Below, in pieces: positions 32,676 to 40,851 of a stretch of DNA of 50,466 nucleotides (the stretch's first letter is position 1; every line of letters begins with the position of its first letter). The DNA lies in contig JAGATY010000017.1 in assembly GCA_017621035.1 (NCBI GenBank), forward strand, positions 1 to 50,466, written 5' to 3'. Source of the stretch: Bacteroides sp. (GTDB lineage: Bacteria; Bacteroidota; Bacteroidia; Bacteroidales; Bacteroidaceae). A program made the translations under genes and the position numbers. The notes under the pieces were generated by a model that saw only the letters and a list, made by a program, of their open reading frames with translations, did not search any database and was not told the origin of the DNA.

Positions 32676-33329
32676 ATGCTAATCAGACGAACCATAGATA
32701 AAGAGGAACTTAAGGAGATGCCGAAAGCAGCCTTTCCCGGAACCATCCACCTTGTAAATACTCCCCAAGAAGCCGAACAGGCGGTGGCCTACCTAAAGAG
32801 ACAAACGCTGCTGGGCATAGACACAGAGACCCGCCCCTCGTTCTCCCGTGGGCAGATACATAAGGTAGCACTGTTGCAGGTGGCCGACGAAAAGCATTGC
32901 TTTCTGTTCCGCCTCAACCTGACCGGACTCACACTTCCCATCATTCTGTTGCTGGAAAATCCCGGCATCACCAAGGTGGGGCTATCACTAAAAGACGACT
33001 TCCACATGCTGAAACAGCGTGCACCGTTCAAGGAGAAAGGTATCATTGAACTGCAAGAGTTTGTGCGCCCCTTCGGCATCAGGGAGATGAGTCTGCAAAA
33101 GATTTACGGCATCTTGTTCGGTGAGAAAATCTCAAAGACGCAACGTCTTACCAACTGGGAGGCCGACCGGCTCACACAAGCCCAACAACTCTATGCGGCC
33201 ACAGACGCCTGGTCGTGTTTGCAAATCTACAACCTGCTTCAGGAACTGATGCGCACAGGCGATTTCACCATAGAAGAAGCCCCGGAAGAGGAGAAAAGTG
33301 AGGAAGTCAAACAAGTAAAAGTAGTATAA
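32676..33329 (+). CDS. RNase D-like 3'-5' exonuclease
   Basis: A 217-residue DEDD-family exonuclease domain. Exo I is LLGIDTETRP (Asp and Glu), exo II lies in VGLSLKDDFHMLKQ, and exo III is QQLYAATDAWSCLQIYNLLQ (the DEDDy-type Tyr preceding Asp). There is no HRDC domain as in full RNase D, so it is the single-domain type. It probably trims RNA or DNA 3' ends. It lies 21 bp after DUF5063 and 10 bp before the rRNA methyltransferase, and the Glu/Lys-rich tail has no assigned role. Confidence 0.88.
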   Translation: MLIRRTIDKEELKEMPKAAFPGTIHLVNTPQEAEQAVAYLKRQTLLGIDTETRPSFSRGQIHKVALLQVADEKHCFLFRLNLTGLTLPIILLLENPGITKVGLSLKDDFHMLKQRAPFKEKGIIELQEFVRPFGIREMSLQKIYGILFGEKISKTQRLTNWEADRLTQAQQLYAATDAWSCLQIYNLLQELMRTGDFTIEEAPEEEKSEEVKQVKVV

Positions 33330-33339
33330 AACAATCAAT

Positions 33340-34521
33340 ATGTATAAGGTATATCTCAAACCCGGAAAAGAGGAATCATTGAAACGTTTTCACCCTTGGG
33401 TGTTCTCCGGCGCCATTGCACGTCTGGACGGTGAACCGGAAGAGGGCGAAACAGTGGAAATCTATACAGCAAAGAAAGAGTTCATTGCCAAAGGACATTG
33501 GCAGATTGGAAGCATTGCAGTGCGTGTGCTTACCTTCAAGCAGGAGGAAAGCATCGACACAGACTTCTGGAAACGGAAGTTGGAAACTGCCTACCGGATG
33601 CGCCAAAGCATTGGACTAGCCGGCCGCACAGACAACAATACCTACCGACTGGTACACGGTGAGGGCGACAATCTTCCGGGACTGGTCATCGACATTTACG
33701 GGCGCACTGCTGTGATGCAAGCCCACTCAGCCGGCATGCACCTAGATCGGATGGCCATTGCCGATGCGTTGAGTGAGGTGATGAAGAGCGAGATAGACAA
33801 CATCTACTACAAGTCGGAGACAACTCTTCCTTTCAAAGCTGACCTCTATCCGGAAAACGGCTTCCTGAAAGGCGGCAGTGCCGACAACATTGCCACAGAA
33901 TATGGACTGAACTTTCACATTGACTGGCTGAAAGGTCAGAAGACAGGTTTCTTTGTTGACCAGCGGGAGAACCGCTCCCTCCTGGAGCATTATGCCAAAG
34001 GTCGCTCAGTGCTGAACATGTTCTGTTACACGGGAGGCTTCTCGGTCTATGCCATGCGAGGCGGAGCTAACTTAGTTCACTCGGTAGACAGCTCGGCCAA
34101 AGCCATCGAACTGACTAACAAGAACATTGAATTAAACTTCCCCGGTGACCGGCGTCATGCCGCTTATGCAGAAGATGCTTTCAAGTTTTTGGACCGCATG
34201 GGCGACCAATATGACCTGATTATTTTGGATCCTCCCGCCTTTGCCAAGCATCGCGACGCCCTGCGTAACGCACTGCAAGGCTACCGCAAACTGAATGCAC
34301 GCGCTTTCGAGAAGATTAAGCCGGGCGGAATCTTATTCACCTTCTCCTGCTCACAGGCTGTCAGCAAGGAGAACTTCCGTACCGCCGTGTTCACCGCAGC
34401 AGCCATGTCGGGACGAAGTGTGCGCATCTTACACCAGCTGACTCAGCCGGCCGACCATCCGGTCAACATCTATCATCCGGAAGGTGAATACTTGAAAGGT
34501 TTGGTACTCTATGTAGAGTAA
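33340..34521 (+). CDS. RlmI-type rRNA (cytosine-C5) methyltransferase
   Basis: A 393-residue protein. An N-terminal PUA domain (YLKPGKEESLKRFHPWVFSG) binds RNA. It is followed by the RlmI central segment RLVHGEGDNLPGLVIDIYG and a Rossmann methyltransferase with the SAM motif VLNMFCYTGGFSVYAMRGGA and the catalytic-site motif LDPPAFAKHRDAL. FTFSCSQAV supplies the conserved Cys. Family members make m5C in 23S rRNA (m5C1962 for E. coli RlmI). The site here is inferred from the family only. It is third in the DUF5063 operon. Confidence 0.88.
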   Translation: MYKVYLKPGKEESLKRFHPWVFSGAIARLDGEPEEGETVEIYTAKKEFIAKGHWQIGSIAVRVLTFKQEESIDTDFWKRKLETAYRMRQSIGLAGRTDNNTYRLVHGEGDNLPGLVIDIYGRTAVMQAHSAGMHLDRMAIADALSEVMKSEIDNIYYKSETTLPFKADLYPENGFLKGGSADNIATEYGLNFHIDWLKGQKTGFFVDQRENRSLLEHYAKGRSVLNMFCYTGGFSVYAMRGGANLVHSVDSSAKAIELTNKNIELNFPGDRRHAAYAEDAFKFLDRMGDQYDLIILDPPAFAKHRDALRNALQGYRKLNARAFEKIKPGGILFTFSCSQAVSKENFRTAVFTAAAMSGRSVRILHQLTQPADHPVNIYHPEGEYLKGLVLYVE

Positions 34522-34565
34522 AAGCGCTCTTAAACCTAACAAAAAGCGCTCTTACTCTTAAAAAG
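34520..34565. repeat. 22-bp array, AAAAGCGCTCTTA word
   Basis: The word AAAAGCGCTCTTA starts at 34520 and 34542, exactly 22 bp apart, separated by a 9-bp spacer. AGCGCT inside it is self-complementary. It lies just at the end of the rRNA methyltransferase gene. The gap to 34868 holds this array and two -7 boxes. Confidence 0.7.
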
Positions 34566-34620
34566 AGTTAATAAGCGAAAGAAAAGTGGGAAATAAGTAT
34601 GCTATATAACATAAACCCTA

Positions 34621-34628
34621 TATCTTTG
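34621..34628 (+). promoter_or_regulatory. Upstream -7 box TATCTTTG before the MFS gene
   Basis: An exact TAnnTTTG match about 240 bp before the start codon at 34869. It would make a long-leader transcript and is the first of two candidate promoters. Confidence 0.45.
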
Positions 34629-34762
34629 CACTGTGTTTTTCATGGTATTAGATTTAAGGTTAATAAGGATTGGGTGTCTGGGATAGATACCCTTCTTTTT
34701 TTATATACCCCTTACATCTTCTTTTTTGCCCCTCTACACGTCACACTTCCGATAAATTACAT

Positions 34763-34770
34763 TACTTTTG
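34763..34770 (+). promoter_or_regulatory. Downstream -7 box TACTTTTG before the MFS gene
   Basis: An exact TAnnTTTG match about 100 bp before the ATG at 34869. It argues against start codons upstream of it. Confidence 0.5.
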
Positions 34771-34868
34771 CAAGGAAAAGCAGGAAGCAGCCCTCATCTT
34801 TTCCTGAAAGATACTGGCCGTTTCCTTACAGAAAAACACATCTTTCACTTAAAAAAAAGTTAGATCTT

Positions 34869-36137
34869 ATGAGTATCAAAGTACGCTTGACTATCATGAA
34901 TTTCCTGCAGTTTGCAGTATGGGGCGCTTATCTGACCTCTATGGGGAGTTATTTAGTAAATGTCGGCTTAGCCGGAAACATCGGTATGTTTTATGCCATG
35001 CAGGGCATCGTCAGCATGTTTATGCCTGCCCTGATAGGAATAGTGGCTGACCGGTGGATACCTGCCCAACGTATGTTAGGAATCTGTCACTTGCTGGCCG
35101 GTATGTTTATGCTTTCCGCCGGCTATTACGGGATGAGTGCAGCAGAAGCTCCTGAATTCTCCACCTTATTTACTTTATATGCGCTGAGTGTGGCCTTCTA
35201 TATGCCTACGTTAGCACTGTCGAACTCTGTTGCCTACAACGCACTGGATAAGGCGGGACTGGACACGATAAAGGCGTTTCCTCCCATCCGAATCTTCGGT
35301 ACCATTGGCTTTATCTGCACGATGTTGGCAGTGGATGCACTGGGATATCAGAGCTCGTATGCTCAGTTCTTTGTGTCCGGTGGATTAGGGTTGGTATTGG
35401 CTGCTTACGCTGTTACCCTCCCGCACTGTGCCATCAGTAAGAGTAGTGAGAAGCAATCGTTGGCTGATGCCTTCGGACTGCGGGCTTTCGCACTGTTTAA
35501 GCAAAGGAAGATGGCCGTATTCTTCTGCTTCTCTATGTTATTGGGAGTATCGCTTCAGATTACCAATGGCTTCGCGAACCCTTTCATCACCAGCTTTAAG
35601 GCTATCCCCGAGTTTGCCAACTCTTTCGGTGCCAATCACGCCAATGCGTTGATATCCCTGTCACAGTGTTCTGAGACGTTGTGCATTCTACTGATTCCCT
35701 TCTTCTTGAAACACTTTGGCATCAAGAAGGTGATGCTGATTGCTATGCTTGCCTGGGTATTGCGCTTCGGTTTGTTTGGCGCGGGCGACCCCGGTAATGG
35801 CGTATGGATGTTTATACTATCCATGATAGTGTATGGCGTGGCATTCGACTTCTTCAACATCTCCGGCTCACTATTTGTTGATAAGGAGACAGACAAGGAT
35901 ATCCGTTCCAGTGCCCAAGGCTTGTTTATGCTGATGACTAACGGGTTGGGTGCTACGGTTGGAACCTTAGGAGCACAAGCTGTCGTGAACCGATTTACCT
36001 ATGGAACAGAAGTCGATGGAACCTTCTATACCGTAGGCGACTGGAGTACCGTGTGGTACATATTCGCCGCCTATGCCTTAATAGTGGCTGTTCTCTTTGC
36101 ACTTCTCTTTAAATATAAGCATGTCCCCGAGAAATGA
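34869..36137 (+). CDS. MFS nucleoside permease, NupG-like
   Basis: A 422-residue inner-membrane protein with about twelve membrane segments. I start at the ATG at 34869 (MSIKVRLTIMNFLQFAVWGA), as the first membrane helix begins there and the longer frame covers two promoter boxes. YLTSMGSYLV, GIVADRWIPAQRMLG and the late SGSLFVDKETDKDIRSSAQG match the NupG/XapB nucleoside:H+ symporter group of the major facilitator superfamily. The stop overlaps the start of the next gene by 4 bp (ATGA), so they are translationally coupled. Substrate is from family knowledge only. Confidence 0.85.
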   Translation: MSIKVRLTIMNFLQFAVWGAYLTSMGSYLVNVGLAGNIGMFYAMQGIVSMFMPALIGIVADRWIPAQRMLGICHLLAGMFMLSAGYYGMSAAEAPEFSTLFTLYALSVAFYMPTLALSNSVAYNALDKAGLDTIKAFPPIRIFGTIGFICTMLAVDALGYQSSYAQFFVSGGLGLVLAAYAVTLPHCAISKSSEKQSLADAFGLRAFALFKQRKMAVFFCFSMLLGVSLQITNGFANPFITSFKAIPEFANSFGANHANALISLSQCSETLCILLIPFFLKHFGIKKVMLIAMLAWVLRFGLFGAGDPGNGVWMFILSMIVYGVAFDFFNISGSLFVDKETDKDIRSSAQGLFMLMTNGLGATVGTLGAQAVVNRFTYGTEVDGTFYTVGDWSTVWYIFAAYALIVAVLFALLFKYKHVPEK

Positions 36138-36685
36138 GTAAGAAAAAGATTGAGTTGTTGCTACACAGAGTATATACATGTAGCAAGGAAGGATGTACCT
36201 ATGTCATTTCCTTAGAAGAAGTGGGCGGTTTGCGCAAGATACCCCTGATTGTTGGTACCGGCGAAGCCCAAGCCATCCTCATGGCACAAAGTGGTATCAC
36301 CCCTCCACGTCCGCTGATGCACCAGGTACTTGCATCAGTATTCCAAGTTTTAGATGTACACTATCTGAATGCACTTATCTACAAGGAAGAGAAAGGTGTC
36401 TACTACTCCTATATCTACCTTCGTTTCGAAGATAAGTTGCTGCGTGTGGAATCCCGTCCGAGTGATGCGTTAGCCCTCTCTCTGGTTGCAGATGTCCCCA
36501 TATACGTATATGAGGACTTACTAGAGGAAGCCGACCAGTTTATCCCCGAAGAGATTTCCAACGAGATAGTGAAGGAACGAGAGACCTCACTACTGGAGGC
36601 CGAGTTGAAACGAGCCATTGAAGTGGAGGACTACGAACGGGCTGCCGTCATCAGAGACAAACTGAAGGAGCTGAACGAAAAGTAG
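36134..36685 (+). CDS. Bifunctional nuclease (BFN/DUF151) with UVR motif
   Basis: A 183-residue protein. The DUF151 domain covers about residues 1-135 (VGTGEAQAILMAQSGITPPR, PLMHQVLASVFQVLD, and VESRPSDALALSLVADVPIY). A UvrB/UvrC-type short helical motif closes it (LKRAIEVEDYERAAVIRDKL). Related proteins have been reported to have RNase and DNase activity, though the cellular role is unclear. It overlaps the permease gene by 4 bp and is followed by a seven-unit repeat array before rsmE. Confidence 0.88.
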   Translation: MSKKKIELLLHRVYTCSKEGCTYVISLEEVGGLRKIPLIVGTGEAQAILMAQSGITPPRPLMHQVLASVFQVLDVHYLNALIYKEEKGVYYSYIYLRFEDKLLRVESRPSDALALSLVADVPIYVYEDLLEEADQFIPEEISNEIVKERETSLLEAELKRAIEVEDYERAAVIRDKLKELNEK

Positions 36686-36698
36686 TTTTCTCACCACC

Positions 36699-36848
36699 GG
36701 CCACAAGCTGATGTCATCATTGGCTACAAGCTGATGCCATCATTGGCTACCGGCTGATGTCACCATTGGCTACAAACTGATGTTTTTATCGGCTACCGAC
36801 CGATGTTTTCACCGACTACATGCCGGTGTTTTCATCGGCCGGTGGCTT
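36699..36848. repeat. 23-bp tandem array, seven units
   Basis: Units begin (GGCTAC or a variant) at 36699, 36722, 36745, 36768, 36791, 36814 and 36837, a strict 23-bp period. The unit is of the type GGCTACAAGCTGATGTCATC plus 3 bases, and its GATG-x-CATC core is palindromic. Units drift progressively towards the 3' end. The array fills the space between the bifunctional nuclease and rsmE. Confidence 0.9.
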
Positions 36849-36888
36849 ATGTCGTTATCTGACACAAACTGAAATCATTATCATAATC

Positions 36889-37587
36889 ATGCATGTATTC
36901 TACACACCGGAGATACTGTGTCGTGCCGAGTTGCCCGAGGAAGAGGCAGCTCATGCCATACGTGTGCTCCGACTTCAGACTGGCGATAGTGTGATGCTGA
37001 CCGACGGGGTTGGCAACTTCTATCGCGCCACTATCACTACGGCCACCGGAAAGCGATGTCTCGTCCGCATCGACGAGGTACTTCCCCAGCCGCCCCTATG
37101 GGATGGCCACATTCACATCGCCATGGCGCCTACCAAGAACATGGACCGAACGGAGTGGTTTGCAGAAAAGGCTACCGAGATTGGTTTCGACGAGCTGACG
37201 TTCCTCAACTGTCGCTATTCCGAGCGGCGGGTTATCAAGTGTGAGCGCATCCAGAAGATACTGGTCTCGGCCATCAAGCAATCACTGAAGGCGCGCTTGC
37301 CTCGTCTCAATGAGATGACCGACTTCACCCGCTTTGTCACCCAACCTCACATCGGGCAGAAGTTCATCGCTCACTGCCGCGAGGGGGAGAAGCCCTTACT
37401 AAGGGACGTGCTGGTGGCCGGACAGGATGCTCTTGTGCTGATAGGCCCCGAGGGTGACTTCAGCGAAGAGGAGGTTCTCTTGGCCGAGCAGAACGGGTTC
37501 CAACCCATCTCCCTAGGCCGGTCTCGCCTGAGGACAGAGACGGCTGCGTTGGTGGCGTGCCACGTGGTCAACATAAATAAGCAATAA
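36889..37587 (+). CDS. rsmE: 16S rRNA (uracil1498-N3)-methyltransferase
   Basis: A 232-residue SPOUT-family enzyme. I start at the ATG at 36889 (MHVFYTPEILCRAELPEEEA), since the longer frame reads into the tandem repeat. The N-terminal PUA-like part has HAIRVLRLQTGD. The SPOUT knot shows APTKNMDRTEWFAEKATEIG, LIGPEGDFSEEE and SLGRSRLRTETAA, the SAM-binding trefoil. It methylates U1498 of 16S rRNA. Probably read from the MFS promoter, through the repeat array; it ends before a convergent terminator region. Confidence 0.94.
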   Translation: MHVFYTPEILCRAELPEEEAAHAIRVLRLQTGDSVMLTDGVGNFYRATITTATGKRCLVRIDEVLPQPPLWDGHIHIAMAPTKNMDRTEWFAEKATEIGFDELTFLNCRYSERRVIKCERIQKILVSAIKQSLKARLPRLNEMTDFTRFVTQPHIGQKFIAHCREGEKPLLRDVLVAGQDALVLIGPEGDFSEEEVLLAEQNGFQPISLGRSRLRTETAALVACHVVNINKQ

Positions 37588-37596
37588 GGGACCCTC

Positions 37597-37729
37597 GCCC
37601 CAGAACTCCGGACTCTCCCCCCTGACCCCCTCCCTGGAGGGAGGGGGAGGAGATACCGATGGTAACTTAAGTCCCCCTCCGAGAGGGGGTGCCCAAAGGG
37701 CGGGGGAGGTATATCGGCATAACACTGAA
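37597..37729. repeat. GC-rich dispersed element C, copy 1
   Basis: It contains GAACTCCGGACTCTCCCCCC, a CCCTCC-CTGG-AGGGAGGG type hairpin, AGTCCCCCTCCGAGAGGGGG and the GGGCGGGGGAGGT word. An inverted, longer copy lies at 37834-38036. Confidence 0.8.
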
Positions 37730-37746
37730 GTAATCATTTACAAGAT

Positions 37747-37795
37747 AAGCCCCTCTCAACTTATCCCATACGGATTTGTTGAGAGGGGCTTTTAG
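37747..37795. terminator. Bidirectional terminator, rsmE / SLC13 gene
   Basis: Perfect 14-bp arms at 37747-37760 and 37778-37791 (AAGCCCCTCTCAAC and its complement) between the two copies of element C and between two convergent genes. Confidence 0.85.
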
Positions 37796-37833
37796 TATCT
37801 TTACCCCCTCCCTTCTGGGGAGGGATGGGAAGG

Positions 37834-38036
37834 GGCTTCAGTATTGTGCCGGTGCACCTCCCCCGCCCTGCGGGCACCCCCTCTCGGAGGGGGACTTGGG
37901 ATAGCACCGGTATCTCCTCACCTTCTTTACCCTGAAGTGTTAATGGTAAACCCTACTATCTCCTCCCCCTCCCTCCAGGGAGGGGGCCAGGGGGGGAGAG
38001 TCCGAGGGGGCCAGGGGGGGGGAGAGTCCGGAGTTC
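37834..38036. repeat. GC-rich dispersed element C, copy 2 (inverted, expanded)
   Basis: The reverse complement carries the same blocks as copy 1 in the same order (GAACTCCGGACTCTCCCCCC, the CCCTCC hairpin, AGTCCCCCTCCGAGAGGGGG, GGGCGGGGGAGGTG). It also has an inserted segment of about 50 bp and a tandem duplication of the GGACTCTCCCCCCCTGGCCC block. Confidence 0.8.
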
Positions 38037-38050
38037 GGCTCGGGCTGTTC

Positions 38051-39910
38051 CTAGTACGGAAACAGCAGTGGCAGTGCTAGTACCATCACCACGCCCATAA
38101 TCACTTGTAGGGGCAGACCGACTTTGATGTAGTCCATGAATGAGTATTGGCCGGCGGGCATGACCAGGGCATTGGGCGGTGTGGAGAACGGGGAGGCGAA
38201 GCACATGCTGGCGGCAACGGTCACGGCAAAGAGAAAGGGTGTGGGACTCACGCCGATGCCGATGGCACTCTGCAAGGCAATGGGAGCCATCAGCACGGCA
38301 GTTACCGTGTTGGAGATGAACATCGTCATCAGTGAGGTGGTGAAGTAGATGCCGGCCAGCAGTATCGTGGGACCGTAGTCTCCCAGCCCTTGCACCAGGG
38401 TGGATGAGATGTACTCGCTGGCGCCCGTCTTCTCCAGTGCCAGTGACATGGGTAGCATGCCGGCAAATAGTACGATGGTCTCCCAGTTGATGGTCTTATA
38501 GGCCGCCTCTACGTTGCGGAAGCAGCCGGTCAACACCATCAGCATGGCTGCTATCATTACGGCTGTGACGGGTGCCACGGGTATGAAGTCGCAGACCATC
38601 ATAACGACCATCAGCAGCATGATGGCCGCTGCTATGGGTGCCTTGTAGTCCAGTGTCACCTTGGCCGCCTCATCGAGGGGTTGCCCCAGCACCACCCACT
38701 CTGTGTCTTCCCGACCGAGGCGGGCGATGTCGGCCCAGGCACCCTGCACCAGCAGCACGTCGCCACTAAGCATGCGGGTGTTGCCCAGGTCGTGAAGAAT
38801 GTACTCCTGCTTGCGGCGTATGCCCAGCACATTGACATTGAACTTATCGCGGAAGCCACCCTCTTTGATGGTGTGGTTCAGCAGTTTCGTCGTGGGCATC
38901 AGCACTATTTCGGCAATGCCGATGTCATAGAAGTCCAGCGCCGCATTGCTCCTCGGTGTCAGCTCCTCGGCGTGCCCGTCCAGCATCTCCAGCTGAAAGG
39001 CTTCGGCGAACCATGAGACGGGGTCGGCATCGCCGCGCACATATAGGATGTCGCCGGCATAGATAACCGTGTCGGCCGATGCCAGCTTCTGCGTCACCGT
39101 CTTCAAGAAACGCTTTTGTGACGACTGCCCCCGTCGGAGTTCCAAGATGCTAATATGATAGAGTCTGCGGATGTCCAACTCCATGATGCTCTTCCCCACG
39201 ATGTGACTCTCTAGCGGCACGCGCAATCGGAAGAGGTTGCTGGCCAGACCATACTCTGAGACCAGTTGCTTCAACGATTTCCCACCCAGCTTCCGTTCCT
39301 GTTTCTCCTGTTTCTTCGACAGGAACAGCTTCGTCAGCGGCATCAGTACCACAATGCCCACCGCCAGCGTAACCAAGCCCACGGGCAGAAAGGAGAAGAA
39401 GCCCAGCTCCGGATAGCCTGCCGCTGTCAGTGTGTTCTGTATCACCAGGTTGGGCGGAGTACCAATCAACGTCATCATACCTCCCATACTACTGGCAAAT
39501 GCCAACGGCATCAGTAGGCGCCCCGGATTCATACCCGCACCGGTTGCCAGACTGACGACTATGGGCAGCATCAATGCCACCGTGCCGGTATTGCTGACAA
39601 AGGCTCCGATGCCTGCCGTTACCAGCATCACCAGGAGGAAGAGTTTTCGCTCACTCTGCCCGGCCAACCGTAGGATGGAGGATGAAATCATCTTGGCCAG
39701 ACCCGTCTGGAAGATGGCTCCTCCCACCACAAACAGCCCCACCATCATGATGACCACCGTATTGGAGAAGCCGCTCAGCGCCTCCTCAGGTGTCAGTATC
39801 TGACACACCAGCAACGCAATCAGTGCGCACAGCGCCACCACGTCCGACCGAACCTTGCCCGACACAAAGAAGAGTGCCGACAACACCAGAATAGTAATCG
39901 TAATGCCCAT
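38051..39910 (-). CDS. SLC13-family permease with TrkA-C domains
   Basis: A 619-residue inner-membrane protein of the DASS/ArsB-like ion transporter superfamily. The N-terminal half has about six membrane segments with LIGTPPNLVIQNTLTAAGYP. Two cytosolic TrkA-C (RCK-C) domains follow at about residues 215-300 and 315-395. The C-terminal half has the second pore signature FSTPPNALVMPAGQYSF. This plan is shared by SLC13-type sulfate or anion permeases regulated by ligand binding. The substrate cannot be assigned. It is alone on the minus strand with a -7 box at 39952. Confidence 0.88.
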   Translation of the reverse strand: MGITITILVLSALFFVSGKVRSDVVALCALIALLVCQILTPEEALSGFSNTVVIMMVGLFVVGGAIFQTGLAKMISSSILRLAGQSERKLFLLVMLVTAGIGAFVSNTGTVALMLPIVVSLATGAGMNPGRLLMPLAFASSMGGMMTLIGTPPNLVIQNTLTAAGYPELGFFSFLPVGLVTLAVGIVVLMPLTKLFLSKKQEKQERKLGGKSLKQLVSEYGLASNLFRLRVPLESHIVGKSIMELDIRRLYHISILELRRGQSSQKRFLKTVTQKLASADTVIYAGDILYVRGDADPVSWFAEAFQLEMLDGHAEELTPRSNAALDFYDIGIAEIVLMPTTKLLNHTIKEGGFRDKFNVNVLGIRRKQEYILHDLGNTRMLSGDVLLVQGAWADIARLGREDTEWVVLGQPLDEAAKVTLDYKAPIAAAIMLLMVVMMVCDFIPVAPVTAVMIAAMLMVLTGCFRNVEAAYKTINWETIVLFAGMLPMSLALEKTGASEYISSTLVQGLGDYGPTILLAGIYFTTSLMTMFISNTVTAVLMAPIALQSAIGIGVSPTPFLFAVTVAASMCFASPFSTPPNALVMPAGQYSFMDYIKVGLPLQVIMGVVMVLALPLLFPY

Positions 39911-39951
39911 ATATATAAATAAGGTGTAATGTGAATTGTTAGATTGTAGTG

Positions 39952-39959
39952 CAAAGATA
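39952..39959 (-). promoter_or_regulatory. -7 box of the SLC13 gene (TATCTTTG)
   Basis: Minus-strand exact TAnnTTTG, about 42 bp before the start codon. No clear -33 box was seen. Confidence 0.5.
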
Positions 39960-40046
39960 GGGGATATTAAGGAGGTGGCCTAATAAGGGATAGTTTTTTC
40001 ACAAATATTGAGATAAATAGTCTTTCTAAAAAACTTACACCTATTG

Positions 40047-40077
40047 TTGCATATATAAAATGCTTTTCATACATTTG
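40047..40077 (+). promoter_or_regulatory. Promoter of the HU-like gene
   Basis: TTG (40047-40049), a 20-bp spacer and TACATTTG (40070-40077). Transcription would begin near 40084, so the six-unit array that follows lies within the 5' UTR. Confidence 0.6.
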
Positions 40078-40100
40078 CACCGACACTGAAAAGGTGACTG

Positions 40101-40242
40101 ATGAGACCGTGATGTCATGCAAAATGAGACACGGTGTCTGACCACAAATGAGACACGGGGTCTCACCACTCATGAGACACGGGGTCTCATCACCCATGAG
40201 ACACGGGGTCTCATTACCCATGAGACACGGGGTCTCATTTCA
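40101..40242. repeat. 24-bp palindromic tandem array, six units
   Basis: ATGAGAC starts at 40101, 40124, 40148, 40172, 40196 and 40220: one step of 23 and four of 24 bp. The typical unit is the palindrome ATGAGAC-ACGGG-GTCTCAT plus a short spacer. The last three units are nearly identical. It lies in the probable 5' UTR of the HU-like gene, between divergent genes; nothing else is seen in the gap 39911-40308. Confidence 0.9.
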
Positions 40243-40308
40243 GCCCCCATTTCGGTCGAATTAGTAAAGAGATAGTTATTTTAGTAGTAACCTTAAAATC
40301 AAGAGACT

Positions 40309-40842
40309 ATGGCAAAGTATAAGCTAGTCAAAAGAGGTAAGCCCGGGGATACCCAGGGCGCAAAAAAGTGGTATGCAACCCCTATTAGTGAACGTGCTCA
40401 GAGCACCACTGCGACTACTCGCGCAGCTACTCAGAACACCAGTACAGCCCCCACTGAGATGGACGGTGCGTGCTATCTTTTACGTAAATATTGTGAACAA
40501 CAGCTCCTTCAGGGACACATCGCTACCATCCCCTACTTTGGTACGATGCGCATCACCTTTAAGAGCACCGGTGTGGAGGACATCAGTACCTTCAATGCCG
40601 GGACTATGATTAAGAACCCTCGCCTCATCTTTACCCCTAGTAAGGAGTTCCGCGAGGCAGTTATCAACAACCTTACTTTCGAGAGTGCCGGCGTCATCTC
40701 CGAAGGCATCACCTACGGCAGCGTCAGCAACTATCTGACCGCCACCGGTGCCGCATCGGGTGGCACAACCGAAGATAGCGGCAACACCGACAGTGGCAGC
40801 AGTAGTGGCGGCAGCACGGATGATGAGTATCCGATGGAATAA
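40309..40842 (+). CDS. HU-HIG-like DNA-binding protein
   Basis: A 177-residue protein starting MAKYKLVKRGKPGDTQGAKK, the pattern of Bacteroidetes HU-HIG proteins. These are long relatives of HU with an inserted Ig-like part. The HU-like fold covers about residues 1-130 (CYLLRKYCEQQLLQGHIATI, PYFGTMRITFKSTGVED, NPRLIFTPSKEFREAVINNL). The C-terminal tail is Gly/Ser/Thr/Asp-rich and probably disordered. Such proteins are presumed nucleoid-associated. It starts a plus-strand run with miaA only 9 bp downstream, and its long leader contains a six-unit palindrome array. Confidence 0.8.
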   Translation: MAKYKLVKRGKPGDTQGAKKWYATPISERAQSTTATTRAATQNTSTAPTEMDGACYLLRKYCEQQLLQGHIATIPYFGTMRITFKSTGVEDISTFNAGTMIKNPRLIFTPSKEFREAVINNLTFESAGVISEGITYGSVSNYLTATGAASGGTTEDSGNTDSGSSSGGSTDDEYPME

Positions 40843-40851
40843 GGGGGAGTT

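Noticed and set aside
36699-36848. CRISPR-like array
   Set aside because: The whole unit is only 22-24 bp with at most 9 bp of spacer, units drift rather than alternate between constant repeat and unique spacer, and no cas gene is present. The same applies to the other arrays.
37597-38036. Large coding ORF across the GC-rich gap
   Set aside because: Open frames there follow from the G/C runs and encode Pro/Gly repeats only.
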